Of a stretch of DNA of 64,000 bases, positions 50,944 to 61,494 are shown one piece after another. A program made the translations under genes and the position numbers. The stretch is from Ignatzschineria rhizosphaerae (GTDB lineage: Bacteria > Pseudomonadota > Gammaproteobacteria > Cardiobacteriales > Wohlfahrtiimonadaceae). Within the stretch, counting starts at the first letter, position 1. Every line of letters starts with the position of its first letter. A model generated the notes under the pieces. The model was not told the DNA's origin. It worked only from the letters and a program-made list of their open reading frames with translations, and ran no database searches. Where the stretch lies: NCBI RefSeq assembly GCF_022655595.1, contig NZ_CP093379.1, positions 554,501 through 618,500 on the forward strand. The letters run 5' to 3'.

Positions 50944-51846
50944 CTAGATAATGAGGTAGTAGAAAAGCGGAACTGTGAGGAAAGAGAGCGGGATACCAAT
51001 TGCAGTCATAATGGAAGCGAGCTCGCCATCTAAGCCTTTTTCTAACGCAATAATTACCGCAATCACCATTGGTGCCATTCCTGCTTGCATTAAAACGATC
51101 TGATTAATATAGATATTAGGCGATGCGTAGATAAACATAATACTTGCAAATGCAGCTAGTGGTAGCAGAATGAGTTTGATAAGTAGCCCTATAGAGAGGT
51201 AGCCTACCAAGCGTTTATTGCTAGGGAGAGTTAAGCTTGCCCCTACAGAGATCATTGTTAAAGGGGTAATGAGGGCGCCTAAAGATTCTAAGGTAAAACT
51301 GATAAATTCAGGGTATGTGAATGGCTTTAGTAAAAATGCAAGCACCAGGGCTACAATGGGTGGATATTTCGCTAAAACACGTAAATTTTTTGTAATAGAA
51401 ACTTTTTCACCACTATAGAAGTCGGCAATAAAAGCGCCTAGTGTAAATAGGAGAATAAAGTTTGACTGATCAATCCATAGTGCAATACCGAGATATTCTT
51501 CCGTTCCCATCATCGCCTGAATAAGGGGAATGCCAACAAAAGAGGTGTTTGCTGTACCCGCAAGTAAAATCAAAGTTCCCATTGTTACCCGTGACATGGG
51601 GATAAAAATCCGTATGAGATAAACGAGTATCACGGTAAGGAAAAAGAGTAGCCATGGAGAGAGTAGTGGAAAAATAGCCTCTAAAGAGAAGGCTTGAGAG
51701 TGAACTTTATCTAAAATTAATGCAGGTAGTGCTATTGTAATGGCTACTCGATTGAGGGAGTAGATAAATTCTGTCTTGCAGGTAATCATCTGTGTGACGA
51801 CTTTTCCAGCAATTAAACATACAAGAATCAGAATAATACCATTCAT
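50944..51846 (-). CDS. AEC-family transporter
   Basis: The 300-residue protein has about ten hydrophobic segments in two halves and the AEC features LILLAGTANTSFVGIPLIQAMMG and LVLAFLLKPFTYP...LGALITPLTMISVGASLTL. AEC proteins carry auxin-like, malonate or malate anions. The start is 13 bases downstream of nagA on the same strand, so it is likely cotranscribed with the amino-sugar genes. Whether it moves a related compound is unknown. Confidence 0.85.
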   Translation of the reverse strand: MNGIILILVCLIAGKVVTQMITCKTEFIYSLNRVAITIALPALILDKVHSQAFSLEAIFPLLSPWLLFFLTVILVYLIRIFIPMSRVTMGTLILLAGTANTSFVGIPLIQAMMGTEEYLGIALWIDQSNFILLFTLGAFIADFYSGEKVSITKNLRVLAKYPPIVALVLAFLLKPFTYPEFISFTLESLGALITPLTMISVGASLTLPSNKRLVGYLSIGLLIKLILLPLAAFASIMFIYASPNIYINQIVLMQAGMAPMVIAVIIALEKGLDGELASIMTAIGIPLSFLTVPLFYYLII

Positions 51847-51859
51847 GGGATAACCTTAC

Positions 51860-52999
51860 TTAGCGGAATTTTTTTAAAGAAACTGACGTTATTTTACCAT
51901 CTTTGAGCTGATTAATAACAGCTTTATAGCCTTTTTTAAGATAACCATATTGATTTGATTGAATGATTTTTGCAGGTATAGAGGTTCCCATTGCAAGAGC
52001 TTCTTCTAGAGGAATATCTAAAAGTGCGGCTGAATTAAGTACTGATGTTGCCATATCAACATGTGCGCCGGCAAGTGTTCCTTCTTTATTGGTTAGGCGT
52101 CCCTCTTTTACGTAAATGGTTTGATCATCTAAGATAAAGCTTGTTTGATTGCTACCGATTGAGCTCATTGCATCACTCACTAGAAATAGGGTCCCTTTGG
52201 GTTTGCTTTGGTAGGCAATTTTAACCATAAGGGGGTCAACATGGTAAGTGTCATGAATAATTGAAGCGTAAGTCTCTTTTGATTGCACGGCAAATCCTGT
52301 TGTTTGCGGATCTCTAGAGCTCATTTGGGGCATTGCATTGTAGAGATGAGTAAAGCCTTTTACGCCTGCTGCAACTGCTTCGTTAAGTAAGCTTGGTGAT
52401 GCTTCGGTATGCCCAGCAAAGACAATCACCCCTGCGTTTGAGAGTCTTTCAATAAGTTTTAAAGAGACCATTTCAGGGGCTAATGTAATTAGTCGTGTGA
52501 AATTGTGATGGCAGATTTTCTCAATAATGGGCGGGGATAAGGTCCGAATATTACTAAGTTTATGAATCCCTTTGCGTTTAGGATTAATCATGGGACCTTC
52601 AATATGGATCCCTAATAATCCTTCAATATTCTCCTGAATACCCGTTTGAACAGCTTTTAATCCCGATAAGATGGTTTGATCATCTGCAGTGATGAGTGTA
52701 GGGAGTAACGCTGCTGTTCCTAATGCTTGATGAGATTTTAGAATCTCTTTTAGGCCTTCAACGCTGGGTTTATCATTAAAAAGAATGCCGCCACCTCCAT
52801 TGACTTGTAGATCAATAAATCCTGGAAGTAAGGTGCCGTCAAGCCTGTATTGTATATATTCACTAGGGATTATATCTTGAGGTACAAGGTCAATAATACG
52901 ATCTTTATGAACTAAAAGTGCGCTATTTGGATGTAAAATAACCCCATCGAAGATCGATGGGGCTAATAATGCGTAAGCTTGTGATTGATTAATCATCAT
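51860..52999 (-). CDS. nagA: N-acetylglucosamine-6-phosphate deacetylase
   Basis: The 379-residue amidohydrolase has LLPGFIDLQVNGGGG, GIHIEGPMINPKRKGIH (metal-binding Glu and substrate site), VIVFAGHTEAS, GFTHLYNAM and LFLVSDAMSSIG (catalytic Asp). It removes the acetyl group from GlcNAc-6-phosphate in murein recycling and amino-sugar use. It lies downstream of the deaminase gene with an 81-base gap holding a hairpin. Confidence 0.93.
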   Translation of the reverse strand: MMINQSQAYALLAPSIFDGVILHPNSALLVHKDRIIDLVPQDIIPSEYIQYRLDGTLLPGFIDLQVNGGGGILFNDKPSVEGLKEILKSHQALGTAALLPTLITADDQTILSGLKAVQTGIQENIEGLLGIHIEGPMINPKRKGIHKLSNIRTLSPPIIEKICHHNFTRLITLAPEMVSLKLIERLSNAGVIVFAGHTEASPSLLNEAVAAGVKGFTHLYNAMPQMSSRDPQTTGFAVQSKETYASIIHDTYHVDPLMVKIAYQSKPKGTLFLVSDAMSSIGSNQTSFILDDQTIYVKEGRLTNKEGTLAGAHVDMATSVLNSAALLDIPLEEALAMGTSIPAKIIQSNQYGYLKKGYKAVINQLKDGKITSVSLKKFR

Positions 53000-53027
53000 A
53001 TTAAAAGTTCGCTATTTTGTTCTATAA

Positions 53028-53057
53028 GCACCATGAATAATAATGTAATCATGGTGC
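53028..53057. other. Intra-operon hairpin
   Basis: GCACCATGA (53028-53036) pairs perfectly with TCATGGTGC (53049-53057) between nagB-II and nagA. No U-run follows on the coding strand, so it may stabilise mRNA rather than terminate. Confidence 0.5.
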
Positions 53058-53080
53058 ATTATTTGAAAATAAGAGGCTAC

Positions 53081-54100
53081 TTAGAGTGTTTCTGTGACTT
53101 TCTTCAGATTTGGTGGAATATCAGGATTGAGACCACGATGGTTTGAAAGTTTTTCAATCACTTTATAGTAAGCTGTAATTTGTACTAGTGGCTGCAAAAG
53201 TGGATGAACTTTTGGCACTACTAAAGTTGTTTCACTACTCTCTTTATGGTCAAGAGAGAATACCTTTGCGCCATAGCCTTCGAGTTTTTTATTAACTTCT
53301 AAACATGATTCACGTGATGAGTCTGAGCCAATAAAGCTAATAATAGGGTATTGAGGGGTAATCAGCGATACTGAACCGTGGAAAATCTCAGAAGCCGAGA
53401 TCCCTTCGGCGTGTATTTGGCAGGTCTCTTTAAGTTTAAGTGCTGCTTCTACGGCCGCACTTAAGCCAACGCCGCGGCCGATTACAAAGAGGTCTTTAGC
53501 ATGAGAGAGATGTTCGATTAATTCAGGCCATTCACTATTGACTGCTTGATCTAGTGCATATGGAAGGTTAAGAAGAGCATCAGCAAGCTCGCTATCTTCC
53601 ACCCATGCAGCAAAAATTGCGGCATAAATCGAGAGGCTACCTACAAAGCTCTTTGTGGCGGCAACACTTTTTTCTTCACCAGCTTTGATACCAAAGAGAA
53701 AGTCGCACTCTTTAGCAAGAGGTGATTTTTCATCATTAATAATCCCAATGATCTTGGTGCCACGCTCTTTCATCATGAGTGCAAAATTAACAAGATCAGG
53801 GCTTTTCCCTGATTGAGAAGTCACAATTAAAATTGCATTATCTGCAATGAGTGGTTGCTTATAGATGGTAGAGAGGGAAGGTGCGGCCACTGAAACAGGA
53901 ATACCAAGACCTGTTTCAAAGAGATATTTCCCATAAATAGAAGCATTGTAAGAACTGCCTCGACCAAGGGTAATAATTTGTGTTGGCTTTGCTTTTTTAA
54001 GATATTCTGCAAGCTCGATTAAAACCGCAGCATTTTCTTCATGTTGTCGTTCGATTACATTAGGGATATCTAAGATTTCCTTAGCCATATAGGTCGACAT
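53081..54100 (-). CDS. SIS-domain glucosamine-6-phosphate deaminase (NagB-II type)
   Basis: The 339-residue protein has two SIS domains, with TLGRGSSYNASIYGKYLFE, VTSQSGKSPDLVNFALMMKERG and KSVAATKSFVGSLS, as in the C-terminal half of GlmS and in NagB-II enzymes. It has no glutaminase domain. Next to nagA, it most likely converts GlcN-6-phosphate to fructose-6-phosphate and ammonia. AgaS-like activity on galactosamine phosphate is the main alternative. Confidence 0.85.
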   Translation of the reverse strand: MSTYMAKEILDIPNVIERQHEENAAVLIELAEYLKKAKPTQIITLGRGSSYNASIYGKYLFETGLGIPVSVAAPSLSTIYKQPLIADNAILIVTSQSGKSPDLVNFALMMKERGTKIIGIINDEKSPLAKECDFLFGIKAGEEKSVAATKSFVGSLSIYAAIFAAWVEDSELADALLNLPYALDQAVNSEWPELIEHLSHAKDLFVIGRGVGLSAAVEAALKLKETCQIHAEGISASEIFHGSVSLITPQYPIISFIGSDSSRESCLEVNKKLEGYGAKVFSLDHKESSETTLVVPKVHPLLQPLVQITAYYKVIEKLSNHRGLNPDIPPNLKKVTETL

Positions 54101-54141
54101 GTTTTACTTTCCTTTCTCTTTGATCTATATCGAGATAGAGT

Positions 54142-55020
54142 TTATCGTTTATTTTGAAGATGATAGCTACCAATATAATCTTTCACGAATTGGTAGGCAA
54201 CTCTTCCACTTCTTGAGCCACGCATTTGTGAAAATTGCAGTGCTGCTCGTTCTACTTGTTCATTATATTCAATATCTGCATCAAATTCATTAATCCAACT
54301 TTTTACAATGGCTAAATAGTCATTTTGAGAGTGTGGATAAAAGCTAAGCCAAAGTCCAAAGCGCTCAGAGAGCGAGATTTTCTCTTCAATGGCTTCTTGA
54401 GGGTGAATCTCTTTCGCTTCATATTGATTGAGGTTATCTTGCATTGATTCGGGCAGTAGATGTCGGCGATTTGAAGTAGCGTATAGTAAAATATTATTAG
54501 CAGGGCTTGATAAGGACCCATCGAGCATTGCTTTTAATGGTTTATAGGAGGAATCTCCTGCTTCAAAAGAGAGATCGTCACAAAATATAATGAAATAATG
54601 CGGTTTACTTTCTAGTAGTTCTAAAAGCTCAGGAAGATCACTAAGATCATCACTATCAATTTCTACCATTTTGAGATTTTGTGGGTGATAGTTCGCTAAT
54701 ACAGCTTTGACGATAGATGATTTCCCTGTACCACGAGAACCGGTAAGGAGGACATTATTTGCCGGAAGTCCTTGGATAAATTGTTCGGTATTTTGTTGGA
54801 TAAGACTAATTTGGCGATCAATCCCTTTTAACTGCTTAAAATCGACATAAGCAGGGTTTTTAATAGGGAGTAAGGTACCAAAAGAGGAGTGTTGTCTTTT
54901 AACCCAGCGAAAAGCTTGGGTGCTTGCAAAATCAATATGACTATTATCAGGGGGAAGAAATGGCTCTAATCGATCTAAAGTATCGGCAATTTTTTGAAGA
55001 TAAGGGAGAAATTTTTCCAT
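54142..55020 (-). CDS. DUF815 ATP-binding protein
   Basis: The 292-residue protein has Walker A GSRGTGKSSIVKAVL (about residue 92) and Walker B YFIIFCDDLSFE in an AAA-like fold, followed by SNRRHLLPESM and FGLWLSFYPHSQNDYL, all typical of DUF815. Function of the family is unknown. It lies 41 bases upstream of the deaminase gene on the same strand and may be part of that transcript. Confidence 0.88.
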   Translation of the reverse strand: MEKFLPYLQKIADTLDRLEPFLPPDNSHIDFASTQAFRWVKRQHSSFGTLLPIKNPAYVDFKQLKGIDRQISLIQQNTEQFIQGLPANNVLLTGSRGTGKSSIVKAVLANYHPQNLKMVEIDSDDLSDLPELLELLESKPHYFIIFCDDLSFEAGDSSYKPLKAMLDGSLSSPANNILLYATSNRRHLLPESMQDNLNQYEAKEIHPQEAIEEKISLSERFGLWLSFYPHSQNDYLAIVKSWINEFDADIEYNEQVERAALQFSQMRGSRSGRVAYQFVKDYIGSYHLQNKR

Positions 55021-55147
55021 GATAGTCGTTAACCTTTATAGCTCTAATAATATTTTAAAATAAATAGCAAATAAAAATTTTACTGTCTCTTTTGAGAGAA
55101 AATGTCAGGATAATTTTTAAAGTATTCAATGATAAAACAGGGAAGTA

Positions 55148-55181
55148 AAAAGACGATTTTATGTAGATAAAATCGTCTTTT
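55148..55181. terminator. Terminator after accA
   Basis: AAGACGATTTTAT and ATAAAATCGTCTT form a 13-bp stem with GTAG loop; on the minus strand a run of T follows. Confidence 0.85.
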
Positions 55182-55194
55182 CAAGAGCCTAGGA

Positions 55195-56157
55195 TTATTT
55201 CGCTTTAAATTGTCCGTAAGCCATAATTTTTTCATAACGTTGTTCGAGAAGCTCATCAACTGATAATGCTGAAAGCTGATCGAGTGCGGTATTGATCTCT
55301 TTCTTAATGTTATCACTCATCTCTTTATAGTGACGATGTGCGCCGCCTTTAGGTTCTGTGATAATGGCATCAATTAATTTTGCATCCCTATTCTTATCTG
55401 CCGTAACGCCCATTGCTTCAGCTGCTTCTTTATTCTTTTCAGCACTTTTCCAAAGGATAGAAGCACAACCCTCAGGAGAGATGACTGAATAGATAGAGTA
55501 TTGAAGCATCATCACACGGTCACCTACGGCAATTGCTAGAGCCCCGCCTGAGCCACCTTCACCTGTAACTGTACAGATAACAGGCACACGAAGCTTACTC
55601 ATTTCAAGTAAGTTACGAGCAATAGCCTCACTTTGTCCACGCTCTTCAGCCCCAATACCAGGATATGCTCCTGGAGTATCAATAAACGTGATAACAGGAA
55701 CATTAAAGCGCTCAGCTAGTTTCATTAAGCGAAGGGCTTTTCGGTAACCTTCTGGGCGCGGCATTCCAAAATTACGTTTAATTTTCTCTTTAGTATCACG
55801 GCCTTTTTGGTGACCAATTACCATAACGCTACGGCCATCAATTCTCGCTAAGCCACCAACAATTGCAGCATCATCGGCATAAGCACGATCGCCATGTAAT
55901 TCTTGGAAATCATCACAAATTAAACTGATGTAGTCTAACGTGTAAGGACGAAGTGGATGGCGAGCAAGCTGTGTTACTTCCCAAGATGAGAGTTTAGAGA
56001 AGATCTGCTCTAATTTTGCACTCTTCTTTTTTTCTAAAGCATCAATCTTGTCAGCAACATCGATATCAGCGTCTTGAGCCCAATTTTGAAGCTCATTAAT
56101 TTTAGTTTGAAGCTCATAAATTGGGGCTTCAAAATCGAGGTAATTCGTATTCAACAC
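55195..56157 (-). CDS. accA: Acetyl-CoA carboxylase carboxyltransferase subunit alpha
   Basis: The 320-residue subunit starts with the AccA helix ([20 protein letters not shown]). It contains [47 protein letters not shown] and [15 protein letters not shown]. With AccD it transfers the carboxyl group from biotin to acetyl-CoA, starting fatty-acid synthesis. Length matches E. coli AccA (319). It is a single gene with its own terminator. Confidence 0.97.
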   Translation of the reverse strand: MLNTNYLDFEAPIYELQTKINELQNWAQDADIDVADKIDALEKKKSAKLEQIFSKLSSWEVTQLARHPLRPYTLDYISLICDDFQELHGDRAYADDAAIVGGLARIDGRSVMVIGHQKGRDTKEKIKRNFGMPRPEGYRKALRLMKLAERFNVPVITFIDTPGAYPGIGAEERGQSEAIARNLLEMSKLRVPVICTVTGEGGSGGALAIAVGDRVMMLQYSIYSVISPEGCASILWKSAEKNKEAAEAMGVTADKNRDAKLIDAIITEPKGGAHRHYKEMSDNIKKEINTALDQLSALSVDELLEQRYEKIMAYGQFKAK

Positions 56158-56224
56158 AAAACTCCTAAGAAAATCGATATGTCCTATAAAATACCATATC
56201 TTAACGTAATAGTAAGCTAAAGAA

Positions 56225-57589
56225 TTATACGCGAGCTGGAATTTTTTCGCGATGCTCTTTCAGTTTAGATGAGATTTGGAAGGCAAGTTCAAGGCTTTGT
56301 TGCGCATTTAATCTTGGGTCGCAATGTGTATGGTAGCGATCTTCAAGATCTTTAGAAGTGATATTTTGTCCGCCGCCTAAACATTCTGTCACATCCGTTC
56401 CTGTCATCTCAAAGTGAACGCCCCCTGCGTAGGTTCCTTCTGCATTATGTGCATCAAAGAAGTTGATCACTTCTGCCAGAATTCTATCAAAAGGACGAGT
56501 TTTATAACGATTTTCAGTAATTGTATTACCGTGCATCGGGTCGCAGCTCCAAACAACATGGCGTCCTTCGTTTTTAACGGTACGAAGTAGGCGTGGGAGG
56601 TGTTCTAGGATATTATCAGCTCCCATGCGGGTAATAAGTGTTAGTTTACCTGGTTCATTGTTAGGATTAAGTGCATCAATAAGGCGAATAAGCTCATCTT
56701 CCCCCATTTTTTGGCTAACTTTAACGCCAACAGGATTTGCGATTCCTTTTGCAAACTCAATATGAGCACCATCTAATTGGCGAGTTCTTTCCCCAATCCA
56801 AACCATATGTGCTGATGTATTGTACCAATCACCTGTGGTGGAGTCTGTACGAGTCATTGCTTCCTCATAACCAAGGAGTAACATTTCGTGAGAAGTAAAG
56901 TATTCAGTTTCACGAATAATGGCATTATTAGGATCTACACCGCAAGCTTGCATAAACTTAAGCGCATCTTGAATACGTGTTGCAAGATCGATATAACGCT
57001 CAGCTTGTGGTGATTTCTCCACAAAACCCATCGTCCAACGTTGTACACGATGAAGGTCTGCATAGCCTCCTTTTGCAAAAGCGCGTAATAAGTTAAGTGT
57101 TAATCCAGATTGTGCGTATGCTTGCCATAAGCGCTCAGGATTTGGTTCACGGGCAGCTTCGGTAAATTCGATGCCATTGACAATATCCCCGCGGTAACTA
57201 GGTAGCGTAATTCCATCGATTGTCTCTGTATCTGATGAGCGCGGTTTCGCAAATTGTCCTGCAATACGTCCTACTTTAATAACAGGGCTACTTGCGGCGA
57301 ATGTCAGGGTGATTGCCATTTGTAGTAATACACGGAAAGTATCACGAATATTATCTGAACTAAAATCAGCAAAACTCTCTGCGCAATCGCCCCCTTGAAG
57401 TAAAAATGCTTTTCCATATACCGCATCTGCAAGTTGTGCTTTAAGCGATCTTGCTTCACCCGCAAAAACGAGTGGTGGAGCTTTACGCAGACGATCTTCA
57501 ACGGCTTTAAGTGCTGCTGCATCTTTGTAGTTCGGCAATTGTGCTGCCGGGAAGTTTCTCCAACTAGATGGGGTCCAAATCTGGCTCAT
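56225..57589 (-). CDS. 3-deoxy-D-arabino-heptulosonate-7-phosphate synthase, class II
   Basis: The 454-residue enzyme begins [19 protein letters not shown] and contains [12 protein letters not shown] (metal-binding Cys), [12 protein letters not shown]-type [25 protein letters not shown]-like and [11 protein letters not shown] with the catalytic His. This is the type II (plant/mycobacterial) DAHP synthase, unrelated in sequence to E. coli AroF/G/H. It makes the first intermediate of aromatic amino-acid synthesis. It lies between accA and ilvC with its own flanking gaps. Confidence 0.93.
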   Translation of the reverse strand: MSQIWTPSSWRNFPAAQLPNYKDAAALKAVEDRLRKAPPLVFAGEARSLKAQLADAVYGKAFLLQGGDCAESFADFSSDNIRDTFRVLLQMAITLTFAASSPVIKVGRIAGQFAKPRSSDTETIDGITLPSYRGDIVNGIEFTEAAREPNPERLWQAYAQSGLTLNLLRAFAKGGYADLHRVQRWTMGFVEKSPQAERYIDLATRIQDALKFMQACGVDPNNAIIRETEYFTSHEMLLLGYEEAMTRTDSTTGDWYNTSAHMVWIGERTRQLDGAHIEFAKGIANPVGVKVSQKMGEDELIRLIDALNPNNEPGKLTLITRMGADNILEHLPRLLRTVKNEGRHVVWSCDPMHGNTITENRYKTRPFDRILAEVINFFDAHNAEGTYAGGVHFEMTGTDVTECLGGGQNITSKDLEDRYHTHCDPRLNAQQSLELAFQISSKLKEHREKIPARV

Positions 57590-57810
57590 AATTTCTTTCC
57601 TATTTTATCTTCTATTTTAAATGAGGTTGTAACAATGGCTCTAACGATCAATTAATCAATATATTTGAAATTTTAAGAGAATGGTTAGAAGTGATAAAAG
57701 AATTCACACTTGTTAGAAAATAACGCGGTACTTTCTAATCCTCTCTGTTTTAAAAAAGAGGAGGGAATACTTCGTAAAATTAATTTTTATAAAATACATG
57801 CTCATAAAAA

Positions 57811-57845
57811 AATGCCTTAAAGCAGATTGCTTAAGGCATTTTTTA
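57811..57845. terminator. Terminator after ilvC
   Basis: AATGCCTTAA (57811-57820) and TTAAGGCATT (57831-57840) with T-runs in both directions; on the minus strand it lies 65 bases after the ilvC stop. The rest of 57590-57910 carries no gene. Confidence 0.85.
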
Positions 57846-57910
57846 CATTCCTACTAAATTTTGATTATCCTATAAACATCAGGATTCTCCACTTTTGAGT
57901 GTTTTAAAAT

Positions 57911-58939
<1,029 letters not shown>

Positions 58940-59038
58940 TTATATAATTCTTTTTTGTCATTGATGTATCAGCTTTGTTAAATGTCATGCTGATACACCT
59001 TATATTATTAATAAATTTTAGTAGCTAAAGTATCAAAC

Positions 59039-59551
59039 TTAGAGTGTTAAGCCTTTTGCACCACGAACTAGCCCTAGTGCGCCAGAACGGACAATTTCGA
59101 TAATACCAAGCTCATTGACTGCGACAATAAATGCGTCGAGTTTTTCTTGAGTTCCGGTCATCTCAATAGTGTATGAAAGTGGTGTAACGTCGATGACACG
59201 ACCTCTGAACATCTCATTGATACGAAAGAGTTCTGATCGGTTTTGGCCTTCAGCTTGCACCTTAATCAACATCATTTCGCGTTCAACATAAGCACTATCG
59301 CAAAGATCTGTTAATTTGACAACATCTATGAGTTTATTCAGTTGTTTTACAATCTGTTCAACCACATGGTTGTTGGCAATGGTGACTAACGTCAATCTTG
59401 CAAGAGAAGGATCATCAGTTGCTGCCACACTTAAGCTTTCAATATTGTAGCCACGTGCAGAAAATAGGTTTACTACTTTAGATAATGCGCCCGCTTCGTT
59501 CTCCATTAAGATCGAAATAATATGACGCGAAGTTTCTGTATTAAATGTCAT
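59039..59551 (-). CDS. ilvH: Acetolactate synthase small (regulatory) subunit
   Basis: The 170-residue protein has an ACT domain, RHIISILMENEAGALSKVVNLFSARGYNIESLSVAATDDPSLARLTLV, and a C-terminal segment LSYTIEMTGTQEKLDAFI. It binds valine and controls the large subunit. It starts 16 bases after the ilvI stop, so both are cotranscribed. Confidence 0.95.
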   Translation of the reverse strand: MTFNTETSRHIISILMENEAGALSKVVNLFSARGYNIESLSVAATDDPSLARLTLVTIANNHVVEQIVKQLNKLIDVVKLTDLCDSAYVEREMMLIKVQAEGQNRSELFRINEMFRGRVIDVTPLSYTIEMTGTQEKLDAFIVAVNELGIIEIVRSGALGLVRGAKGLTL

Positions 59552-59567
59552 TTTTTCTCTCCCTTAA

Positions 59568-61310
59568 TTAAACTTGGCTCAAGCCATCTTTAACCGTATT
59601 TTCCATTTTATCTCGACCCGCTAAGATCATTTCGTGATGACCTTTACCGGCGGGAATCATTGGGTAAACATTCTCGCTGGGATCGGTGATAAAATCGAGG
59701 AAAATGGTCTTATCTTTCTGTTTGAAAGCTTCTCTTAACGCAGGTTCTACATCACTTGGTTTGTGAATTTGAACACCGCTATGACCATAAGCCTCTGCTA
59801 GTTTTACAAAATCAGGAAGTGAGTCAAAGTAACTCATGCAGTAGCGCTTTTGGAAGAAAAATTCTTGCCATTGGCGAACCATTCCTAAATAACCATTGTT
59901 GAGGTTAATGATTTTTACAGGCGAGCAGTACTGTAACATTGTTGATAGCTCTTGGAGCATCATCTGAATACTGCCATCCCCTGTAATACAGGCAACATCT
60001 TTATCAGGGCGTGCAATTTTTGCACCCATTGCCGCTGGAAGTCCAAAGCCCATTGTGCCAAGACCACCAGAGTTAAGCCACTGACGAGGCTCATCAAAAG
60101 GGTAATATTGCGCAGCCCACATTTGATGCTGACCGACATCTGAAGTGACAATAGCTTCGCCATTTGTTACCTCAAATAATTTTTCAACAACAAATTGTGG
60201 TTTGATAATGACATCGCTTTGCTCGTAAGCAAGTGATTTCATCTCACGCCACTTTGCAATTTGATCCCACCAATTTCCAAGTGCCTCTTTGTCAAGCTGG
60301 CCTTTTTGTTGTTTATGAATATTATTGAGCTCTTCAAGTACCGGCTGAAGTTGCCCAACAATAGGCAGGTCAACAGCAACGTTTTTAGCAATTGAAGACG
60401 GATCGACATCTACGTGAATAATTTTTGCATAGGGGCAAAATGATTCGAGTGTACCGGTAATACGGTCATCGAAACGAGCACCGAGTGCAACTAATACATC
60501 ACAGTGATGCATTGCCATATTTGCTTCATAAGTTCCATGCATGCCAAGCATACCAAGGAATTGTTTGTCTGTTCCCTCATAAGCCCCTAATCCCATTAGA
60601 GTGCTTGTGATAGGAAGATTAAGATCTTTTACAAATTGACGAAGCTCATTGTGTGCTTCACCAATAATGACTCCGCCGCCGGTATAAACCATCGGGCGTT
60701 CTGCTTTCATAATTAGATCATATGCGCGAGCGATTTGCTTTGAGTGTCCTTTTACCGTTGGGTTGTAGGAGCGCATGCTGATCTCTTTTGGATAATCAAA
60801 TTCTGCCTCATGAACCGTAATATCTTTTGGAAGGTCAATAACAACCGGGCCAGGTCGGCCTGTTGTGGCAATATAGAATGCTTTTTTAATTGTGATTGCG
60901 AGGTCATTCACATCTTTCACTAAGAAGTTATGTTTGACACATGGAAGGGTAATTCCAACAGTATCAACTTCTTGGAAGGCATCATTCCCAATTAAGCTTG
61001 TGGCAACTTGTCCTGATAGGACAATCATTGGGATGGAATCCATGTAAGCAGTTGCAATACCAGTGACAGCATTGGTCAGTCCAGGACCAGAAGTGACCAG
61101 GACGACACCTGGTTTTCCAGTGGTGCGCGCATAACCATCAGCTGCGTGTGTTGCTGCTTGTTCATGGCGGACTAGAATGTGCTCAATTTTGTCTTGTTTG
61201 TAAATCTCATCGTATAGGGGTAATACGGCACCACCAGGGTAACCGAAGATACACTCCACGTTTTCCTTTATTAAGGAGTGGATGATGATTTCTGCACCGC
61301 TTAATTTCAC
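59568..61310 (-). CDS. ilvI: Acetolactate synthase large subunit
   Basis: The start is GTG at 61308-61310 after AGGAGATCCT (580 aa). The thiamine-diphosphate enzyme has IFGYPGGAVLPLYDEIY, RHEQAATHAADGYART (catalytic Glu), GRPGPVVIDLPKDI, and the ThDP motif GDGSIQMMLQELSTMLQYCSPVKIINLNNG. Overall it resembles the IlvI isozyme. It condenses two pyruvates, or pyruvate with 2-oxobutyrate. A long inverted repeat lies in its leader. Confidence 0.95.
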   Translation of the reverse strand: MKLSGAEIIIHSLIKENVECIFGYPGGAVLPLYDEIYKQDKIEHILVRHEQAATHAADGYARTTGKPGVVLVTSGPGLTNAVTGIATAYMDSIPMIVLSGQVATSLIGNDAFQEVDTVGITLPCVKHNFLVKDVNDLAITIKKAFYIATTGRPGPVVIDLPKDITVHEAEFDYPKEISMRSYNPTVKGHSKQIARAYDLIMKAERPMVYTGGGVIIGEAHNELRQFVKDLNLPITSTLMGLGAYEGTDKQFLGMLGMHGTYEANMAMHHCDVLVALGARFDDRITGTLESFCPYAKIIHVDVDPSSIAKNVAVDLPIVGQLQPVLEELNNIHKQQKGQLDKEALGNWWDQIAKWREMKSLAYEQSDVIIKPQFVVEKLFEVTNGEAIVTSDVGQHQMWAAQYYPFDEPRQWLNSGGLGTMGFGLPAAMGAKIARPDKDVACITGDGSIQMMLQELSTMLQYCSPVKIINLNNGYLGMVRQWQEFFFQKRYCMSYFDSLPDFVKLAEAYGHSGVQIHKPSDVEPALREAFKQKDKTIFLDFITDPSENVYPMIPAGKGHHEMILAGRDKMENTVKDGLSQV

Positions 61311-61373
61311 AGGATCTCCTCTTTTTTAAATAATATATTTTAGTAAAGCGAGCATCTTGAGACGCTCCATAGT

Positions 61374-61414
61374 GCGTTCAAATTGAATCTTAGTGATAGC
61401 TCAAATTTGAACGC
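61374..61414. promoter_or_regulatory. Long inverted repeat in ilvI leader
   Basis: GCGTTCAAATT (61374-61384) and AATTTGAACGC (61404-61414) are perfect 11-base inverted repeats with GA/TC extensions around a 14-16 base loop, 64 bases upstream of ilvI. It may be an RNA hairpin or a binding dyad for a regulator. No ATG-initiated leader peptide was found. Confidence 0.5.
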
Positions 61415-61494
61415 TCAATATGAAGAGTAGAATAATTTTTATATCGTCTGTGGATTTAGTCTGATTTACTGTATCAGCGTCAATTCGTCAGCTT

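Noticed and set aside
55080-55316. Minus-strand frame overlapping the 3' end of accA
   Set aside because: It lies in another frame of accA and its terminator and has no family features or ribosome site.
61415-61460. Ile/Leu-rich codon string (ATA AAA ATT ATT CTA CTC TTC ATA TTG) before ilvI on the minus strand
   Set aside because: It looks like an attenuator peptide, but the in-frame upstream sequence has no ATG, GTG or TTG start with a ribosome site, so no leader peptide is called.
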